In this document: in pieces, positions 35,039-48,600 of the stretch
Position numbering within the stretch: the first letter of the stretch is position 1
Layout: the number at the start of each line of letters is the position of its first letter
Assembly: GCA_964019135.1 (NCBI GenBank)
Contig: CAXHSH010000664.1
Location: forward strand, 62,001-126,000
Length of the DNA stretch: 64,000 nt
Source: Arenicola marina
Taxonomy: Eukaryota; Annelida; Polychaeta; Arenicolidae
Direction of reading: 5' to 3'
Notes under the pieces: model-generated
Database searches by the model: none
Seen by the model: only the letters and a program-made list of their open reading frames with translations
What the model was told of the DNA's origin: nothing
Made by a program: the position numbers and the translations under genes

Positions 35039-36950
35039 CTGATTTTAATGATAAATGTAAGGTGTTTTCTTAGTCTCATGACGACAGTGATTTAAAATAT
35101 CGTCTTGTGGAGTTTGTGGAAAACAATGAACTATATCAGTTGATAAATCAGCCAACGAGAATAACCAAATACTCTGAATCGCTATTGGACCTGGTTATCA
35201 CTGACTCCCCAGCCCGCGTGTCGTCCAGTGGTGTGCTCCCTCCCATCTGTAACTTAGATCATAGTATCATATACTGTGAGATATCTAATGTGGTAACGCC
35301 AAGACTCGCTATAAAGCGGAAAATTTATAACTATAAAAGAGCAGACTTCGAAGGCTTAAGATCACAGCTAACACATTGTAAAGGCTTGGCTCCTCATTAA
35401 GCCTTTAATTATTTTAATTAAGCCTTTTATTTGATAGTAATCCGGCTTGCCTTTATGGAAGCCTTTAAGTAGTTGTGCTATTTGGCTTTGCCTGAAATCA
35501 ACATGTAACCACATATACTTGATATACACTAAGAGAGCCTCAGGCAACTGGCCAAGATCCAGCCGCGCCGCTGGCCTTGCAGCTGTCCCTACATGATCAA
35601 CAACGTATAGGAGGAAGAGGTATAAGTCCGAGAGATAAGACCCCGAGGTCGGATCGGACCATGGAAGTAAGCACTTTCCATGGGCGGTTACGTTGATTGG
35701 CCGACAGCTGTGTGAAAGAAGGTTCCAAGGTCGCTTGTCCCACGAAAGAGTGGTTGTATTTATCACTCACATGGTTTTACTTCTCACTCCTAATGGTTTA
35801 TTTCTCACTCAGCATGAGTAATGGTTCTCCCACAGAAAACAGGTTCTCGCCAGAAAGGTCACGGTAACCTTGTTTATTTTTGCTAAGACGAAAATAGATC
35901 GGGATAAACTCGTTAAAGAGCCCGGGAGGAATGTTAACTTTTGGGCGTAACATCAACATCCAACCCGTCTCTGGAGACGAGGTATTCGCCGTATTTCCGG
36001 CTGATATTGCTGATATTGCTGAGTCATAGACCGTGGGCGTGCGGGCCCTATAAAAGAGATCAGCCAGAGAGACTCTAGACCCACTCGGAAGAAGACGCTA
36101 AGCCAGTCGGTCGCAATGCCATAGCCGCCACCTGCGAGTGTGCGTGCCTTTATACTATGGCGATTTTATTATATTGTATTTATGTATAACTGAAGAGAAC
36201 TACACGGACTGAAGAATAAAGATCATGAAGTCTATTTGCTCATTATTCCTTTAAGCCCAGACGCCGTACACGCCCTGGCACGGATCTTGAAACGTCTCAT
36301 ACACAACGAGAAGTCGAGAAGTACCGAAAGATGAAATTGCCAATTTATTATTAATATTTACAAGTATAAATTGAAGCCCCAATTAACCCGCAGGGGTCGA
36401 TTTTACAACATGCACCATGGTATGTTGGTCAAGAGGTATTTGATGACGTTGAAGATTGTATCACTTACTGGTACGCTCTTTACGGAGAAGCAACTGAGTG
36501 TTTTATTCCGAGTAAGGAAATAGTTATTAATTCGAGAGACAAACCTTGGATGACGGCAAATATCAAGCGCCTTATCCATAAAAGAAACAGGCTGTTTAAA
36601 CGCTATGCTAAGTCTAAAACAGAATTGGCACACAATCGGTATTTGTTAATCAGGCGTGAAGCTCATTTGGAAATCGACAAAGCCAAACAACAATATTTCC
36701 GTAGGCTCACTGAGCGACTGCAGGATCCCGCAACGGTAAGCAAAGAATATCACAAAATTGTGAAGTGTTTTTTCTCTGGTAAGGTAGATAAAGGCATACC
36801 ATCTCTCATCCATGATGGGGTGAGCCATGCGGACGCACCATCAAAGGCAAATGTTTTTAATGAGTATTTTGCGTCAAATTCCACGCTCCCGAGTGTTGAA
36901 GAGGGTTTCGCACTTCCCCCACTCAACTTGAGTAGAATGCCCACCTTATG
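35039..36950 (+). mobile_element. CR1-like LINE fragment, split by a solo LTR
   Basis: Plus-strand remains of another LINE. The endonuclease end (DFND near 35043, LDLVIT near 35187, LDHSIIYCEI near 35255) is followed by the linker before RT (SRDKPWMTANIKRLIHKRN near 36531, then VFNEYFASNS near 36853). The frame continues across the LTR insertion if it and one target copy are left out, so the LTR came later. The left side is cut by the minus-strand LINE and the right side by the 25-bp satellite. Confidence 0.82.
35377..36407 (+). mobile_element. Solo LTR, 1,031 bp, with 4-bp target duplication (fossil)
   Basis: It begins TGTAAAGG and ends TTTTACA and is flanked by ACAT on both sides (35373-35376 and 36408-36411). 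Inside, TATAAAAG at 36049-36056 and AATAAA at 36215-36220 give the expected promoter-then-poly(A) order of a plus-strand LTR. No internal genes remain, so it arose by recombination between two LTRs. It looks whole as a solo LTR. The family is probably Ty3-like from the 4-bp duplication, by inference. Confidence 0.8.
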
Positions 36951-39020
36951 CACGACTGTTACCACGCTGTTACATACCGACTGTTACCACGCTGTTACAT
37001 ACCAACTGTCACCACACTGTTACATACTGACTGTTACCACGCTGTTACATACCGACTGTTACCACGCTGTTACATAGCGACTGTTACCACACTGTTACAT
37101 AGTGACTGTCACTACACTGTTGCATACCGACTGTTACCACGCTGTTACATACCGACTGTTACAACACTGTTACATACCGACCGTTACCACGCTGTTACAT
37201 AGCGACTGTTACCACACTGTTACATAGCGACTATTACCACGTTGTTCCATACCGACTGTTACCACGCTGTTACATACCGACTGTCACCACACTGTTACAT
37301 ACTGACTGTTACCACGCTGTTGCATACCGACTGTTACCACGCTGTTACATAGCGACTGTTACCACACTGTTACATAGTGACTGTCACTACACTGTTGCAT
37401 ACCGACTGTTACCACGCTGTTACATACCGACTGTTACCACACTGTTACATACCGACTGTTGCCACGCTGTTACATAGCGACTGTTACCACACTGTTACAT
37501 ACCGACTGTTACTACACTGTTGCATACCGACTGTTACCACACTGTTACATACTGACTGTTACCACGCTGTTACATAGAGACTGTTACCACACTGTTACAT
37601 ACTGACTGTCACAACACTGTTGCATACCGACTGTTGCCACGCTGTTACATACTGACTGCCACCACACTGTTGCATACCGACTGTTACCACGCTGTTACAT
37701 AGCGACTGTTACCACGCTGTTACATACCGACTGTCACCACACTGTTACATACTGGCTGTTACCACACTGCTACATACCGACTGTTACCACACTGTTACAT
37801 ACCGACTGTTACCACGCTGTTACATACCGACTGTTACCACGCTGTTACAAAGCCACTGTTACTACACTGTTACATAGCGACTGTTACCACACTGTTACAT
37901 ACTGACTGTCACCACACTGTTACATACCGACTGTTACCACGCTGTTACAAAGCCACTGTTACTACACTGTTGCATACCGACTGTTACCACGCTGTTACAT
38001 ACCGACTGTTACCACGCTGTTACATAGCGACTGTTACCACACTGTTACATAGTGACTGTCACTACACTGTTGCATACCGACTGTTACCACGCTGTTACAT
38101 ACCGACTGTTACAACACTGTTACATACCGACCGTTACCACGCTGTTACATAGCGACTGTTACCACACTGTTACATAGCGACTATTACCACGTTGTTCCAT
38201 ACCGACTGTTACCACGCTGTTACATACCGACTGTCACCACACTGTTACATACTGACTGTTACCACGCTGTTGCATACCGACTGTTACCACGCTGTTACAT
38301 AGCGACTGTTACCACACTGTTACATAGTGACTGTCACTACACTGTTGCATACCGACTGTTACCACGCTGTTACATACCGACTGTTACCACACTGTTACAT
38401 ACCGACTGTTGCCACGCTGTTACATAGCGACTGTTACCACACTGTTACATACCGACTGTTACTACACTGTTGCATACCGACTGTTACCACACTGTTACAT
38501 ACTGACTGTTACCACGCTGTTACATAGAGACTGTTACCACACTGTTACATACTGACTGTCACAACACTGTTGCATACCGACTGTTGCCACGCTGTTACAT
38601 ACTGACTGCCACCACACTGTTGCATACCGACTGTTACCACGCTGTTACATAGCGACTGTTACCACGCTGTTACATACCGACTGTCACCACACTGTTACAT
38701 ACTGGCTGTTACCACACTGCTACATACCGACTGTTACCACACTGTTACATACCGACTGTTACCACGCTGTTACATACCGACTGTTACCACGCTGTTACAA
38801 AGCCACTGTTACTACACTGTTACATAGCGACTGTTACCACACTGTTACATACTGACTGTCACCACACTGTTACATACCGACTGTTACCACGCTGTTACAA
38901 AGCCACTGTTACTACACTGTTGCATACCGACTGTTACCACGCTATTACATACCGACTGTTACCACGCTGTTACAAAGCCACTGTTACTACACTGTTGCAC
39001 ACCGACTGTTACCACACGGT
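36951..39020. repeat. 25-bp satellite with a 950-bp higher-order duplication
   Basis: About 82 copies of a unit like CTGTTACATACCGACTGTTA + CCACG. The stretch from about 37020 to 37970 is repeated almost exactly 950 bp (38 units) later. Since 25 is not a multiple of three, translations show a 25-residue period in every frame. I treat the apparent proteins as artefacts. Confidence 0.93.
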
Positions 39021-39830
39021 AAGACGAATGGTCCCAGTGTCAATTGCTTGACATATGTTATACATTGTGAAGGAGTCAGTCTCGTTTAAAAACACCAATC
39101 AGCGGAGAGACCTACAATACATACATTACCTTTATCAATATCCCTACCCCCCTCCAACCACGCCCACACTGCCCCAGCCCCAGCCCTCTGTCCCCTCCAA
39201 CCACGAGCACTCTACACTAGCCACACACCCCTTACCCCTCCAGCCCCCCCCCCCCCACCACCACCCCCCGTTTCCCGCCCGCCACAGCCCTACCCCTCCA
39301 ACCATGCCTCTCTCCTCGCGCCCCAGCCACGGCCGCACCACTTTGTTCACGCCTTGGCCACGGCCACCCCTCCAACACCCACTCCAGCCACGCCCCCCTC
39401 CCCCCCCCCCCCCCCCCCAATCCAGCTACTCCTCACATCTCGCCCCTACCCATCCACTCAACCAAGCCCTTCCCCTCTCTCACTACCGAAGAAGGCACCC
39501 TCATCACCCTCCCTTCTCTCCCCACCCAACAAGGCACTCCCCCCCCCCTCCCCTCACCCCGGCATTCCCATTCCGGACTCTTTCATTACGTTCCCGATGA
39601 GAGTCGCTGGATTTGCGGACCGGGTGTTCCTAGGAAGACAGCCAGACGACCTTCCAGATGAGAACCATTGACAGGGGTAGGGCGGGGTAGGGCGGGGCGA
39701 GGTTGGGCGGGGTAGGGCGGAGCATGGCGGCAGTAGGGCGGAGACAGGGCGGGGGTAGGGCGGGGTAGGGCAGAGCAGGGCGCCAGTAGGGCGGGGACAG
39801 GGCGGGGATAGGGCGGACCGTCTATGGTAA
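39021..39830. repeat. C-rich then GGGCGGGGTA-rich low-complexity DNA
   Basis: 39130-39570 is C/A-rich with Pro-coding runs in several frames. 39670-39815 is a degenerate (GTAGGGCGGG) array. Both have strand-biased composition and no gene. Confidence 0.7.
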
Positions 39831-40379
39831 GTAATAAACTTGCTTTGATGGGAATGGGGAGGGGACTGAAGCACCCTGGGATTGTTTGGATGAAATGCGC
39901 GGAAATGAATTCGGCCATCCGGGTTCACCGTCATGCTAACCAGTCAATGGGTTTCATATCGAGGAGAAATAATAATTGTGTTGTTTTGATTGAGTGTCAA
40001 TGGTAACATTGTCCTCCCCTTTCTGTAGCTGTGTGCAATTTGATACAGTCGTTCTGCGCATGCCAAGTGATTACCTTCATATGTAATAGATACTAAGGGG
40101 GGAAGCTCGCATTGCAGGATGCCCTGTGGTCTGTAACATAGGCGGTGTCACTTTGTCTGCATCAAACATTGCCACCATATATTCGAATTGAGAAACACAT
40201 CGCCCTCGTCAATTTGAAATGAAATGTTGGTTTTATGCCGCTTCTTTGCACACGGGGGCTAAATTGTGCCAAGACACCACCCGGGACAATGAAATAGGGT
40301 TGACTGATGAAACAGCAGTCACATTAAAAGGACATTCAGCCTTTGCAGTTGCTTATAATTCCACATTGAATTAATGTAC
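39831..40379. other. Non-coding flank with a truncated SINE
   Basis: No gene is seen. A SINE-like tail (about 40222-40325) matches the 3' half of the SINE at 56386-56570: TATGCCGCTTC ... GGGGGCTAAATTGTGCC ... CCACCCGGGACAATGAA. Confidence 0.5.
40222..40325 (-). mobile_element. 5'-truncated SINE copy
   Basis: Lacks a tRNA-like head but shares the body and tail with the complete SINE at 56386-56570, in the same orientation. The match includes GCTAAATTG(T/G)GCCAAG and C(C/T)CCCG(G/A)GAC. Confidence 0.5.
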
Positions 40380-40565
40380 ATCAGCCTCGTCGCTAATAGA
40401 GCGCGGAAGTACTTCCCGTGGCGTCGCGAGAATTTGCGCTGTGTGAGGGATTTACGGCCATCTTGGCGACATCGCGTATGTGTACACAGCGAAGACGAAG
40501 CGACGCAGAAGATCATGGCCCATTGTCTGCCGTAATGGAGTAGTTACACCAGAGATAAGCCCAAA
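40380..40565 (+). promoter_or_regulatory. Putative CpG-rich promoter of the SWIM-nuclease gene
   Basis: CpG-richer than the surroundings (GGAAGTACTTCCCG, GGCGTCGCG). GCCATCTT at 40457-40464 is the core of a YY1-type site often found at animal gene starts. The ATG follows about 100 bp downstream. Confidence 0.4.
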
Positions 40566-43500
40566 ATGCAGCGTAAAAGCGAAAACGCTGTGGAAAGTTC
40601 TCATATTTTAAAGTTTACTTTCGACGCTGATTCACACGATTCACATATTATTGTTGCGGCTGTCCAGGCGTCATTGCGTGATCGGACTTACGCCGTAAAA
40701 GTAGGTTGAACCATTTTATTTTCTTGTTGCAGCCTGAACATAGTAAATGATATTTATACCAGACTACCTGCTCGTTAATTGCCTATTCTCCGTGAGTAAT
40801 ATTAAGAGAAACCTAAGTCATAATAAGTTATTGTTTCTGGAGTGTACTCCAAATTTATCGATAAGTATTTACCGCAGTCCGCCCTATTATCGCCCAGGCC
40901 GTTTCCCGAGACTGAGAGTGCATACCTGTACATGAGGGGGGCGGGGGGGGGGGGGGGGTACGCTTTATTCCCAGGTCAATATGAATCAAATGACGTGAAG
41001 AACTGCCACGATTAATGAAAATCATATTGATAATGATGGTCGGTTAATATCCAATTCCAAGTTCACGAAGAATTATTTTCCTCATTTCCATTTCATGGAA
41101 AATATTAGTCTACACCTTACATGTGATGGCAAGGGGCATTGTGTTCCACCCCTTCCATTGTATACATGCAGGAAGTTCTCCATTAATTTCATTGTGACCT
41201 GGGAATAAAGCGTAACCCCCACGTCACATACCCACCCATGAGGCCACGTCTGAGAGAATGATGTCAACAGATTTTCCATTGACACTAACTGTGATATATG
41301 CTGTGATGCTAAATATTATATGACTTAATATTGATACAATTACATTACATTGTTTGTACCTGATAAGGGAGCTGAGATAATTAGATTTATGTATTATTAT
41401 ATTTACTTTTTTTTCTTGCAAGGTACACTTGAATGAATCGCACGGTGTAGACTCGAGCACTTGTGACTGCCCACTTGGCAAGTTTGAATGCCATCATGTT
41501 GCTGCAACATTGCTCTTTGGGTTAGTTCAATTGTAATTGCCAACCTAATAATTATAAGCCTACTATATTTGATTATAATTATGTTGAATAATCTGATGTG
41601 CTAAAATTTGTATTTCCACAGTATACTATAAATATATTACTTCATATGACCGGTAGTAAGCATTTTAATCATATAATTGTTAAAGAAATAAATTGTTTAT
41701 ATAGATAATGAATAATAATTCAAGCTAAGGCTTTTGTACTTTTAACACATGTTTTCTAGCTTTATATATATTATATATACGCTATACACATCAGATTATT
41801 CTTGTGGATTGTGAGTTGCAGTCAGACTTAAGGCTGGTTTGACTTATTAACTCTCTGCAATGCTAGGCAAGAACAAAATTATTTTCACTTACATTGTTAG
41901 CCATAAGATTTTTGTAACATGGGTCTATTCCATACTTTGGCAGGCATCCAGCCCTTGTACAAATTACAGTGACATCCAATATATAGGCACATGCATACAT
42001 CCAATGCAGTAATCAAGTCTGTCACATCAATAAAGCCCTGTGGTTGCCGCCACCGCCTTCTAAATCCACAATTATAAACCCTCCTATACATAATTGTTAT
42101 TTGCAGATATAAGAATGTGACCAAAACAGAAATCAAATGCTCATGGCTAAAAAATCCCAAGTCTAAGATACCGACTAATGTAACAGTTGATGAGATGTAT
42201 CCAGGTGCGTATCCTGCTTACAGGTTGGTGTTTTATATTATTATGACTGAGATTTTGAAATTATGTTCTGGGAAATGAATACCAGTATTGATTGACATAA
42301 GAAACATTTGCTTCTCGATGAAATAAAATAACTTTGCAATATATATTATTTCATTTTATTACAAATTTAGTGGTATTAATTCAGCACAGCTCCATAAATT
42401 TCCACAAGCTGTAGCAGAGCATATTAGTAAGTGTGCCCAAGTGGTCCCAATCTGCAGAAAAAAATGCACACTTCCTGTGGGGTTCAAACTCACTACCCTT
42501 AGCACGAGAGTCAGATGACGTAGCATTGTACCAAAGGAAATTCCATTGGCTCGAGGCCATTGACATCTGAGCCACTCAATCCGCCAGGGCCTGGGCACTC
42601 TACTACATTAGGTAGACTGATAAAGAAAAATGAAAGCATTTCATCATGAACAATATATATCCAGGGCTCTGGATCGTGCTGTCAATGATGATGACAGAAC
42701 ATTTATGCATAACAAGTTGTCAAGTTTGGGACGATTCACTGGTATAACATAATTAGGACAGAGTTTGTGTTATAAGTTGCAATTTTCGTTAAATTTCAAC
42801 ATGAATTTCCTGTTATATTGATTTCGTGTTCAATATTTATTTAAAATAAATTCCTTGCTTTGACCTATATGCCATTGATTACATCTATGTCTTACAGCAT
42901 ATATACTTTGCAAGTGCCAACCGTAACTGTATAATCTATGATTGACTATAATGTTGGAACCTTCTATCTGTAATATATATTTGACTGCATCATGGGCAGA
43001 ATGGATAAGATTTGTTGTTTCATCCTTATCCAGCATTATCTCTTATGTCATCTAGACATAACCACTTGAATTCTGATATGCTTATTTATTACTATTTAGT
43101 ATTTAGGTGGCTATTTGCTGGAAGACTTGAAGTCTTGAAAGCAATGGATAAGTACTTAAACAGCTTCAGGTGTGACTTATTTGAAGATATTCACTGCCTT
43201 TGTATTTAATTATTATAACTACTTTGTGTTGCGTTAAATTGCACAGCTTATTGATTACCTTTACAGGTATACACTGGATACTTAGTCCGGAGCAACAAGG
43301 AGCAACCCCACCCATTCCACTTGTAGAGGACATACTTTGGAGTCAAGAGGTACAGCATTGCGCAGATGAATCGAATGCACTGAGGCGTAAGCTGCTGGTA
43401 TCTCCCGCCTTAGCATCCCAAGTGGCAGCCTCCTCTACCGGCCAAAGAAACAACCATGTGTGGGCGGGACTTCGAAAGATGCGTTTCACAGCATCAAATT

Positions 43501-44721
43501 TTTGGGATCTTCTCAGAGCATATAGAACAAACAGGTTGGTAACATGGACTCTGAAATCTTAAATAACTGTAATGATACAAGAACTCCAGGTTGTGATATA
43601 CAATGTTTATTTGGGGCTGTCAGTAACAAATAGTACCAATGAATATTCATATTATTACAATAACCATAATGGAAATGATACCATACATATGTAGCACTTT
43701 CTTATTTCGCTATTACTCTGAGAAGTTGTTCTTATACTGAAATATTAAAACGTGATTATTTATTTGTGTTCACCAAATCCATTTACTTTGGTTAAAAACC
43801 ATTTCAAACTAATATTCGCAGATTTCCTGCTTCGCTGAGGCGCAAACTGGTATCTCCATATAACTTGGAAACTGTTCGGAGCATCGCATGGGGAGTTACC
43901 CATGAAGAGACTGCTATTCAGCAGTATTCCGCTATGGGCGCCCAGGTAGAAAGCACTGGTATGTTTATTTGTATTTACTATTTGAGGTGTGACATTTTAT
44001 ACCTTCTTAACAAATTTTATAACTCTTACAATTACGTACAATATTTCTTCGTTGCATGTATTTTACGTGACACTATGCACACAGAAAGGCGACAGCTTCG
44101 AAATATATTTTTAAATATAAAGTTAATACACGTATACGCGACGTATAATTGAAGCTCTGTAGTTAATTTGACTGTCTTCCTGTGTACATACATTTATCAA
44201 TATTTTGTCTATGCGACACTATGCTTTTAGGATTATGGCTGCACGAATCTGGAGTGCTGGGTGCTTCCCCTGACGGCATAGTGGTTAGCCCACCCAATAT
44301 TGCAGACGTCATCTGTTATGATCCAAAGGCGACTCTTACTCCGCACCTGATTGAGGTCAAATGCCCTTACTCCGCACGAGATATGGCGATCATGGATGCT
44401 GTTTCTACCCTGAAAGGTTTTTTTTTGCGTACGTTAAAAGATTTGTTTTAACCTTTTAGAAGACACTTTTGTAAAGTAAAATGTCCACGGTATCATTCAT
44501 TTAACAATATATGGTGTTTTTCTCTGACATGTTTCAACTTTCGCTATTATTTAATATCACTGTTTCTTCGCAGATATGCAGGACAACCAACTGCGCCTCA
44601 ACACTTCACACGCTTACTACCATCAAGCGCAGGGACTGATGCATATCGCGGTGGGAGCCTGCCTGGACTTCATCATATGGACAACCAAGGATATGAAAGT
44701 GCTGTGGATTCCTCGAGATCC
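40566..44721 (+). CDS. SWIM zinc finger + YqaJ (lambda-exonuclease-like) nuclease gene, exons 1-8 up to the transposon
   Basis: Exons at 40566-40700, 41423-41520, 42107-42223, 42665-42741, 43267-43534, 43822-43958, 44231-44416 and 44574-44721 join in matching phase with GT-AG borders. With the tail at 55531-55603 they give 412 residues. Residues 46-78 form a SWIM finger (TCDCPLGKFECHH). The PDDEXK core has WGVTHEE, LGASPDG and LIEVKCP (the D and E-x-K metal ligands), then YYHQAQG. Such proteins are multicopy in marine invertebrates and probably act on DNA ends; substrate unknown. The gene is cut in its last exon by the 44722-55528 transposon, so this allele would end two codons into the insertion. 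Confidence 0.85.
42460..42600 (-). mobile_element. Possible tRNA-derived SINE in an intron
   Basis: On the minus strand, GAGTGGCTCAGATG resembles a pol III A box. About 90 bp on, AGTTTGAACCCCAC resembles a B box. The spacing is too long for a plain tRNA, so a diverged SINE is more likely. No clean tail is seen. Confidence 0.35.
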
Positions 44722-44744
44722 CCCTTAAGAAAATTCACTATAGT
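44722..44744 (+). repeat. Left terminal inverted repeat of the transposon
   Basis: Starts CCCTTAAG and pairs with the right end at 55506-55528. The border is fixed by the interrupted exon. Confidence 0.85.
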
Positions 44745-45372
44745 AATATTATAGTTATACCATAATAGTACAATACTAATGCAATAATACTATAGTAATA
44801 CTATGGTCAGTATAATATTACTATAATATGATCATAGTCTCTGTCTGACTACTATAGTATTACTACAATATTACTATTGTAGAACTATTATTATCATAGT
44901 ACTACTATGATATCACTACAGCATCTATAGTGTTACTATAGTCAGCACAATATTACTATGATATTACCATAGTCACATTCTGAATACTATAGTATCACTA
45001 TAGTGAGCATAATATTACTATAGTCACTATCTGACTACTATAATATTACTATAGTGAGCATAATATTACTACAGTTATACTATCTGGTTACTGTAGTATT
45101 ACCACAATATTATGTCTAGAAATCATAGTACTATAGTCGGAAGTAATTTTTTTTTACAGTAATTCCATGTCATCACTAAAGCACTACTATAGTCAGTCAG
45201 TATAATATTACTATAATAGAACTAGTCACTTTCTGACTACTATACTATTTACTATAATATTGTTCGGAAATCACATAGTACTATAGTAAAACTACTATTA
45301 TTAAAGTAATACTGATATCACTACAGCATTCCTATAGAGGGAAGCTAGAGTAAATAGGTGGTTACTATAGTT
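44736..45372. repeat. Left subterminal repeat array (ACTATAGTA type)
   Basis: Dozens of variants of ACTATAGTAATATTACTATA, largely self-complementary, in both orientations. In plant CACTA elements comparable subterminal repeats are bound by the TNPA-type protein. Here the role is inferred. Confidence 0.85.
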
Positions 45373-45655
45373 CACTATAGTGCAAAATCATTGTTGATCG
45401 CAGCAATGAAACGTAAGAATGAGTTTGTCACGTTACTTCTTTATTTGACACATATATAGCTCCGAAAAATGTTGTTTATCATGCAGAAAGACAGCATTTC
45501 ATTACCCAGCTTCAAATAGCTCAAACATTTCTCAGTACAACTTAAACCTTCACACATAACCATTTAACTTCACTCACTTAGTATATCAAAGTCACACAGA
45601 TTTCGATTGAAACCGGCCGCAATGGGTAGAAGATAAATGACATACATGAAATACC
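45373..45655. other. Spacer between left array and transposase stop
   Basis: Probable 3' untranslated region of the minus-strand transposase. Nothing else is seen. Confidence 0.4.
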
Positions 45656-48600
45656 TTAATCAGTCTCGATAGCATTAGGTAGGGGTACAATGAAAGAATT
45701 TCCCTCAACATCAACTCTAACACATTTCCTCGCCAGTGCAGCTGCGCCCCTTGCCGTCGTTCTACCAGACTCAGTCACTCTGGTCATAAACATATTTGAA
45801 GAAATGTTCAATTGCCCATCCCGGATGACCATATCATTGTGAAGTTCTAGCTCTGTCAACAACACAACACCAGTTCGTGGGCAGTCACACCCTCCTTCAC
45901 AGACACATGCACCTTTTACTAGTATAAAATCCTTGACCACACCATATGTTTCATCATCCAACTTTACAGCAGAGTTGTTTCGTTTATACTTTGCATTGTA
46001 CGTCTCTGTATCATAAGTGGTACCATTGGGCGTCATAAACCTATCATAACGTGGGACCACGAGATTTCCAGGAAGTCTAATATTAAAGAATCGTTCCACA
46101 GCAAGTTTTTCTCTCAACCCTAATGCTCTGAACAATGGTACTCCTAAAAGAACAGTTCCATCTTCTAGGGTTGTAGCATTTTTACGCCGTTGGCAGCCTG
46201 CTGTGAAGGAGTCGAACAAACTCAAGACTTCTTTATCAGCCCCAGCCAAACAGGTCTTAGCTTGTTTGGGCAAATCCCTCCACATCAAGAAACGTTTGCA
46301 TATCTGCACCGGTACATGCCTAGTACCATGAAAATATTTCATCAGGGCACCATTATTGCCTTCAAAAACAAAGCAAGACACATTCCAAAGGGGCCCAAAA
46401 TCTCGCACGGAATCCACCAAGTGTGATAACTGGTGTACATTAAATGTAATATGCTCCTTGCCATAGAGTTCTTCCATATAAATTACAAACTTGCACAGCG
46501 CTAAATGAATTTTCTCCAATTTAGCTCTCTCCACCCTGTCCCGCAGAAGGTAATGGATAGCGTACACAAGCAAGAAGAAATGATTGATATATCTCGGAGG
46601 CAGTTGACCATAAAGAACCGGTAACGCGTAGAAGAGTAGAAAGGACCTCCACTCTGACCCTTTCCAAAACCGTCTATCGTCTAGTCGTCTTGGCAGCCTA
46701 GTGATTTCTTTCGGCGGGCGAATATTCTTTAACTTGTTACTTATAAGCTCCGCCTGACGCCCGATATACCACGGCTTGTTGTTATTTGAAGAATCAAACC
46801 AAAGAGATGTCATGTATCGTACAACTCCTAATAAGACACAATGTAAATAATCAGGAACAAAGCCTCTAACAATATTAAAGTACGGAATAAAGTACAACAC
46901 ACTTGGTCCTTTCACGCCATTCACGGCACTTTCGCCAGTGCGCACAGCCTCTAAGGCATCTTGCATTTGACTTTCAGCGGTACGCTTTTCCGGCTCTGGC
47001 ACAGTGAATGGGAAGCACCGCATAAAACCGTCCCCTTTCCTCACCATTTCTCCAGGATGTTTACACCAGTCGCATCCGTGTAAACCATTAAACTGCTTAC
47101 AATTTCTTAACATAGGTCTGGCAACTGCATCCGATGAGCAAATTAATGTATGAACCTTCGTGTGCCTCCGAATAGCATTGTTAGGTCTCCAGAATACACC
47201 ATCAGTTGACAGCTTGACACATTCCTCTGCAAACGGCTGGAGGAAAGTGTCCATTCTCGGCTTTTTAGTCCCAAACCACATTCCAGCAATCAAAACATTT
47301 TCCTTTTGAAGTTTAGGTTTCAATTCATTGATAACCACCTGAATCGGCCAAATAGCGAATTGTGTCGATTTGAACACGGGTACACCATCGCAATTCCACA
47401 GTAACGTTAAGTCATCTTGCGATATGCCATCAGCTCTCATCGCGTCTAACAAAAAATCTCCATTGTGTGGACCAACGATGTCATCGCTGTGCGTCTTTTG
47501 ATTTGCATCTACAAAGTCTTCGTCGTCATAGCGTTCTAAAAGAGATTTAATTTGCTCACCTAGAGCGATCATGAGACAAAAATGCCCTTGTTTAACAATA
47601 TTGGCTACTTGGTATTCTGAACCACAGTCGACACATATGCCATGTTGTATGTTCAGATCATTCGGTAACAGAGACTGACATAAACTGCAGTATAGTCGAA
47701 TATTGAGAACACCATCAGTAGAATTCGTACAATTTGACAGTAAGTACTTAGTGCTTGGGAACGTCCCTGGAAAGAGAACCTCTAATAATGTGAGAAGGTC
47801 TTGAAGCTGGGTTCCGTCGATGTGATGCCGCAGAACATGAGATACCAGTAGCAGCAGACTTTGACCTTTGCTGACTGATGATCCAGGATATAATGGATCA
47901 TCTTCCTGCAAATAAGGAGTTCTTTGATACTTGGAAATATTTCACATAATTTATTGCGAACACAGGTAAAAATTGAAGGAGTCTAAATGATTTAATTAGG
48001 CACTTATCATTTTCTGGTATGATCTACATTACGCAATAAAGCTCATACAAATGAAGCCATATTTGGGTTAATATTTTCCATTATATTATTATTTGCATAT
48101 CTCTGAATTTCTTAAATGATCGCAAAGCTATATCTTGTGCATAAGAAGTAGAACAACACTTCAGTATAGATCATATATCAGTATTCAGACTCTAAAGCCC
48201 TTTGCGAATACCTTAGCATTCGACCACCTACTTGCTTGCTGGAGCAGATTCTGCTGTAAATCATTGCTAAGCTGTTATGCTCAAGTCATTGCTTCATTTG
48301 AATATTTATATTAACATATAACATCGCATACGACTATGCTACTCACCTGAATGTTTTCTCGATGGCCAGCTTCGTTGTCGTCTGAGTTGTCCTCTCCACT
48401 ACCAGCTTCGTTGTCGTGATCGTCAGAGTTGTCCTCTCCATTGTCAGCTACATTGTCCTCTCCATTTCTAGCTTCGTAGTCAGTGTTGTCCTCTGAATTA
48501 TCATCAGTCTCTCCTTCATTCCTTTCTTGTGGCGAAGGTATGTCCCAGTCATAAGTTTGCTGCAACCATATCAGTCCATAAAACATACAAAAATCATGAC

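Noticed and set aside
36550-38530. Open frames of repeated HAVTYRLLPRCYIPTV-type peptides
   Set aside because: The 25-bp satellite gives the same peptide in all frames. This is a composition artefact.
19990-39020. CRISPR-like appearance of the 30-bp and 25-bp arrays
   Set aside because: There are no unique spacers between repeats, no cas genes, and the genome is clearly eukaryotic. They are satellites.
39055-39671. Proline-rich open frames
   Set aside because: They reflect a C-rich low-complexity tract, are open in several frames, and have no conserved domain.
43107-43172. Possible exon reading WLFAGRLEVLKAMDKYLNSF in the SWIM-nuclease gene
   Set aside because: It has splice-like borders but its phase does not fit the neighbours, whereas 42741 joins 43267 directly in phase. 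It may be chance or a relic exon.
44736-44740. CACTA string as the true terminus of the transposon
   Set aside because: The matching position at the other end is not CACTA, and the interrupted host exon places the border 14 bp further out at CCCTTA.
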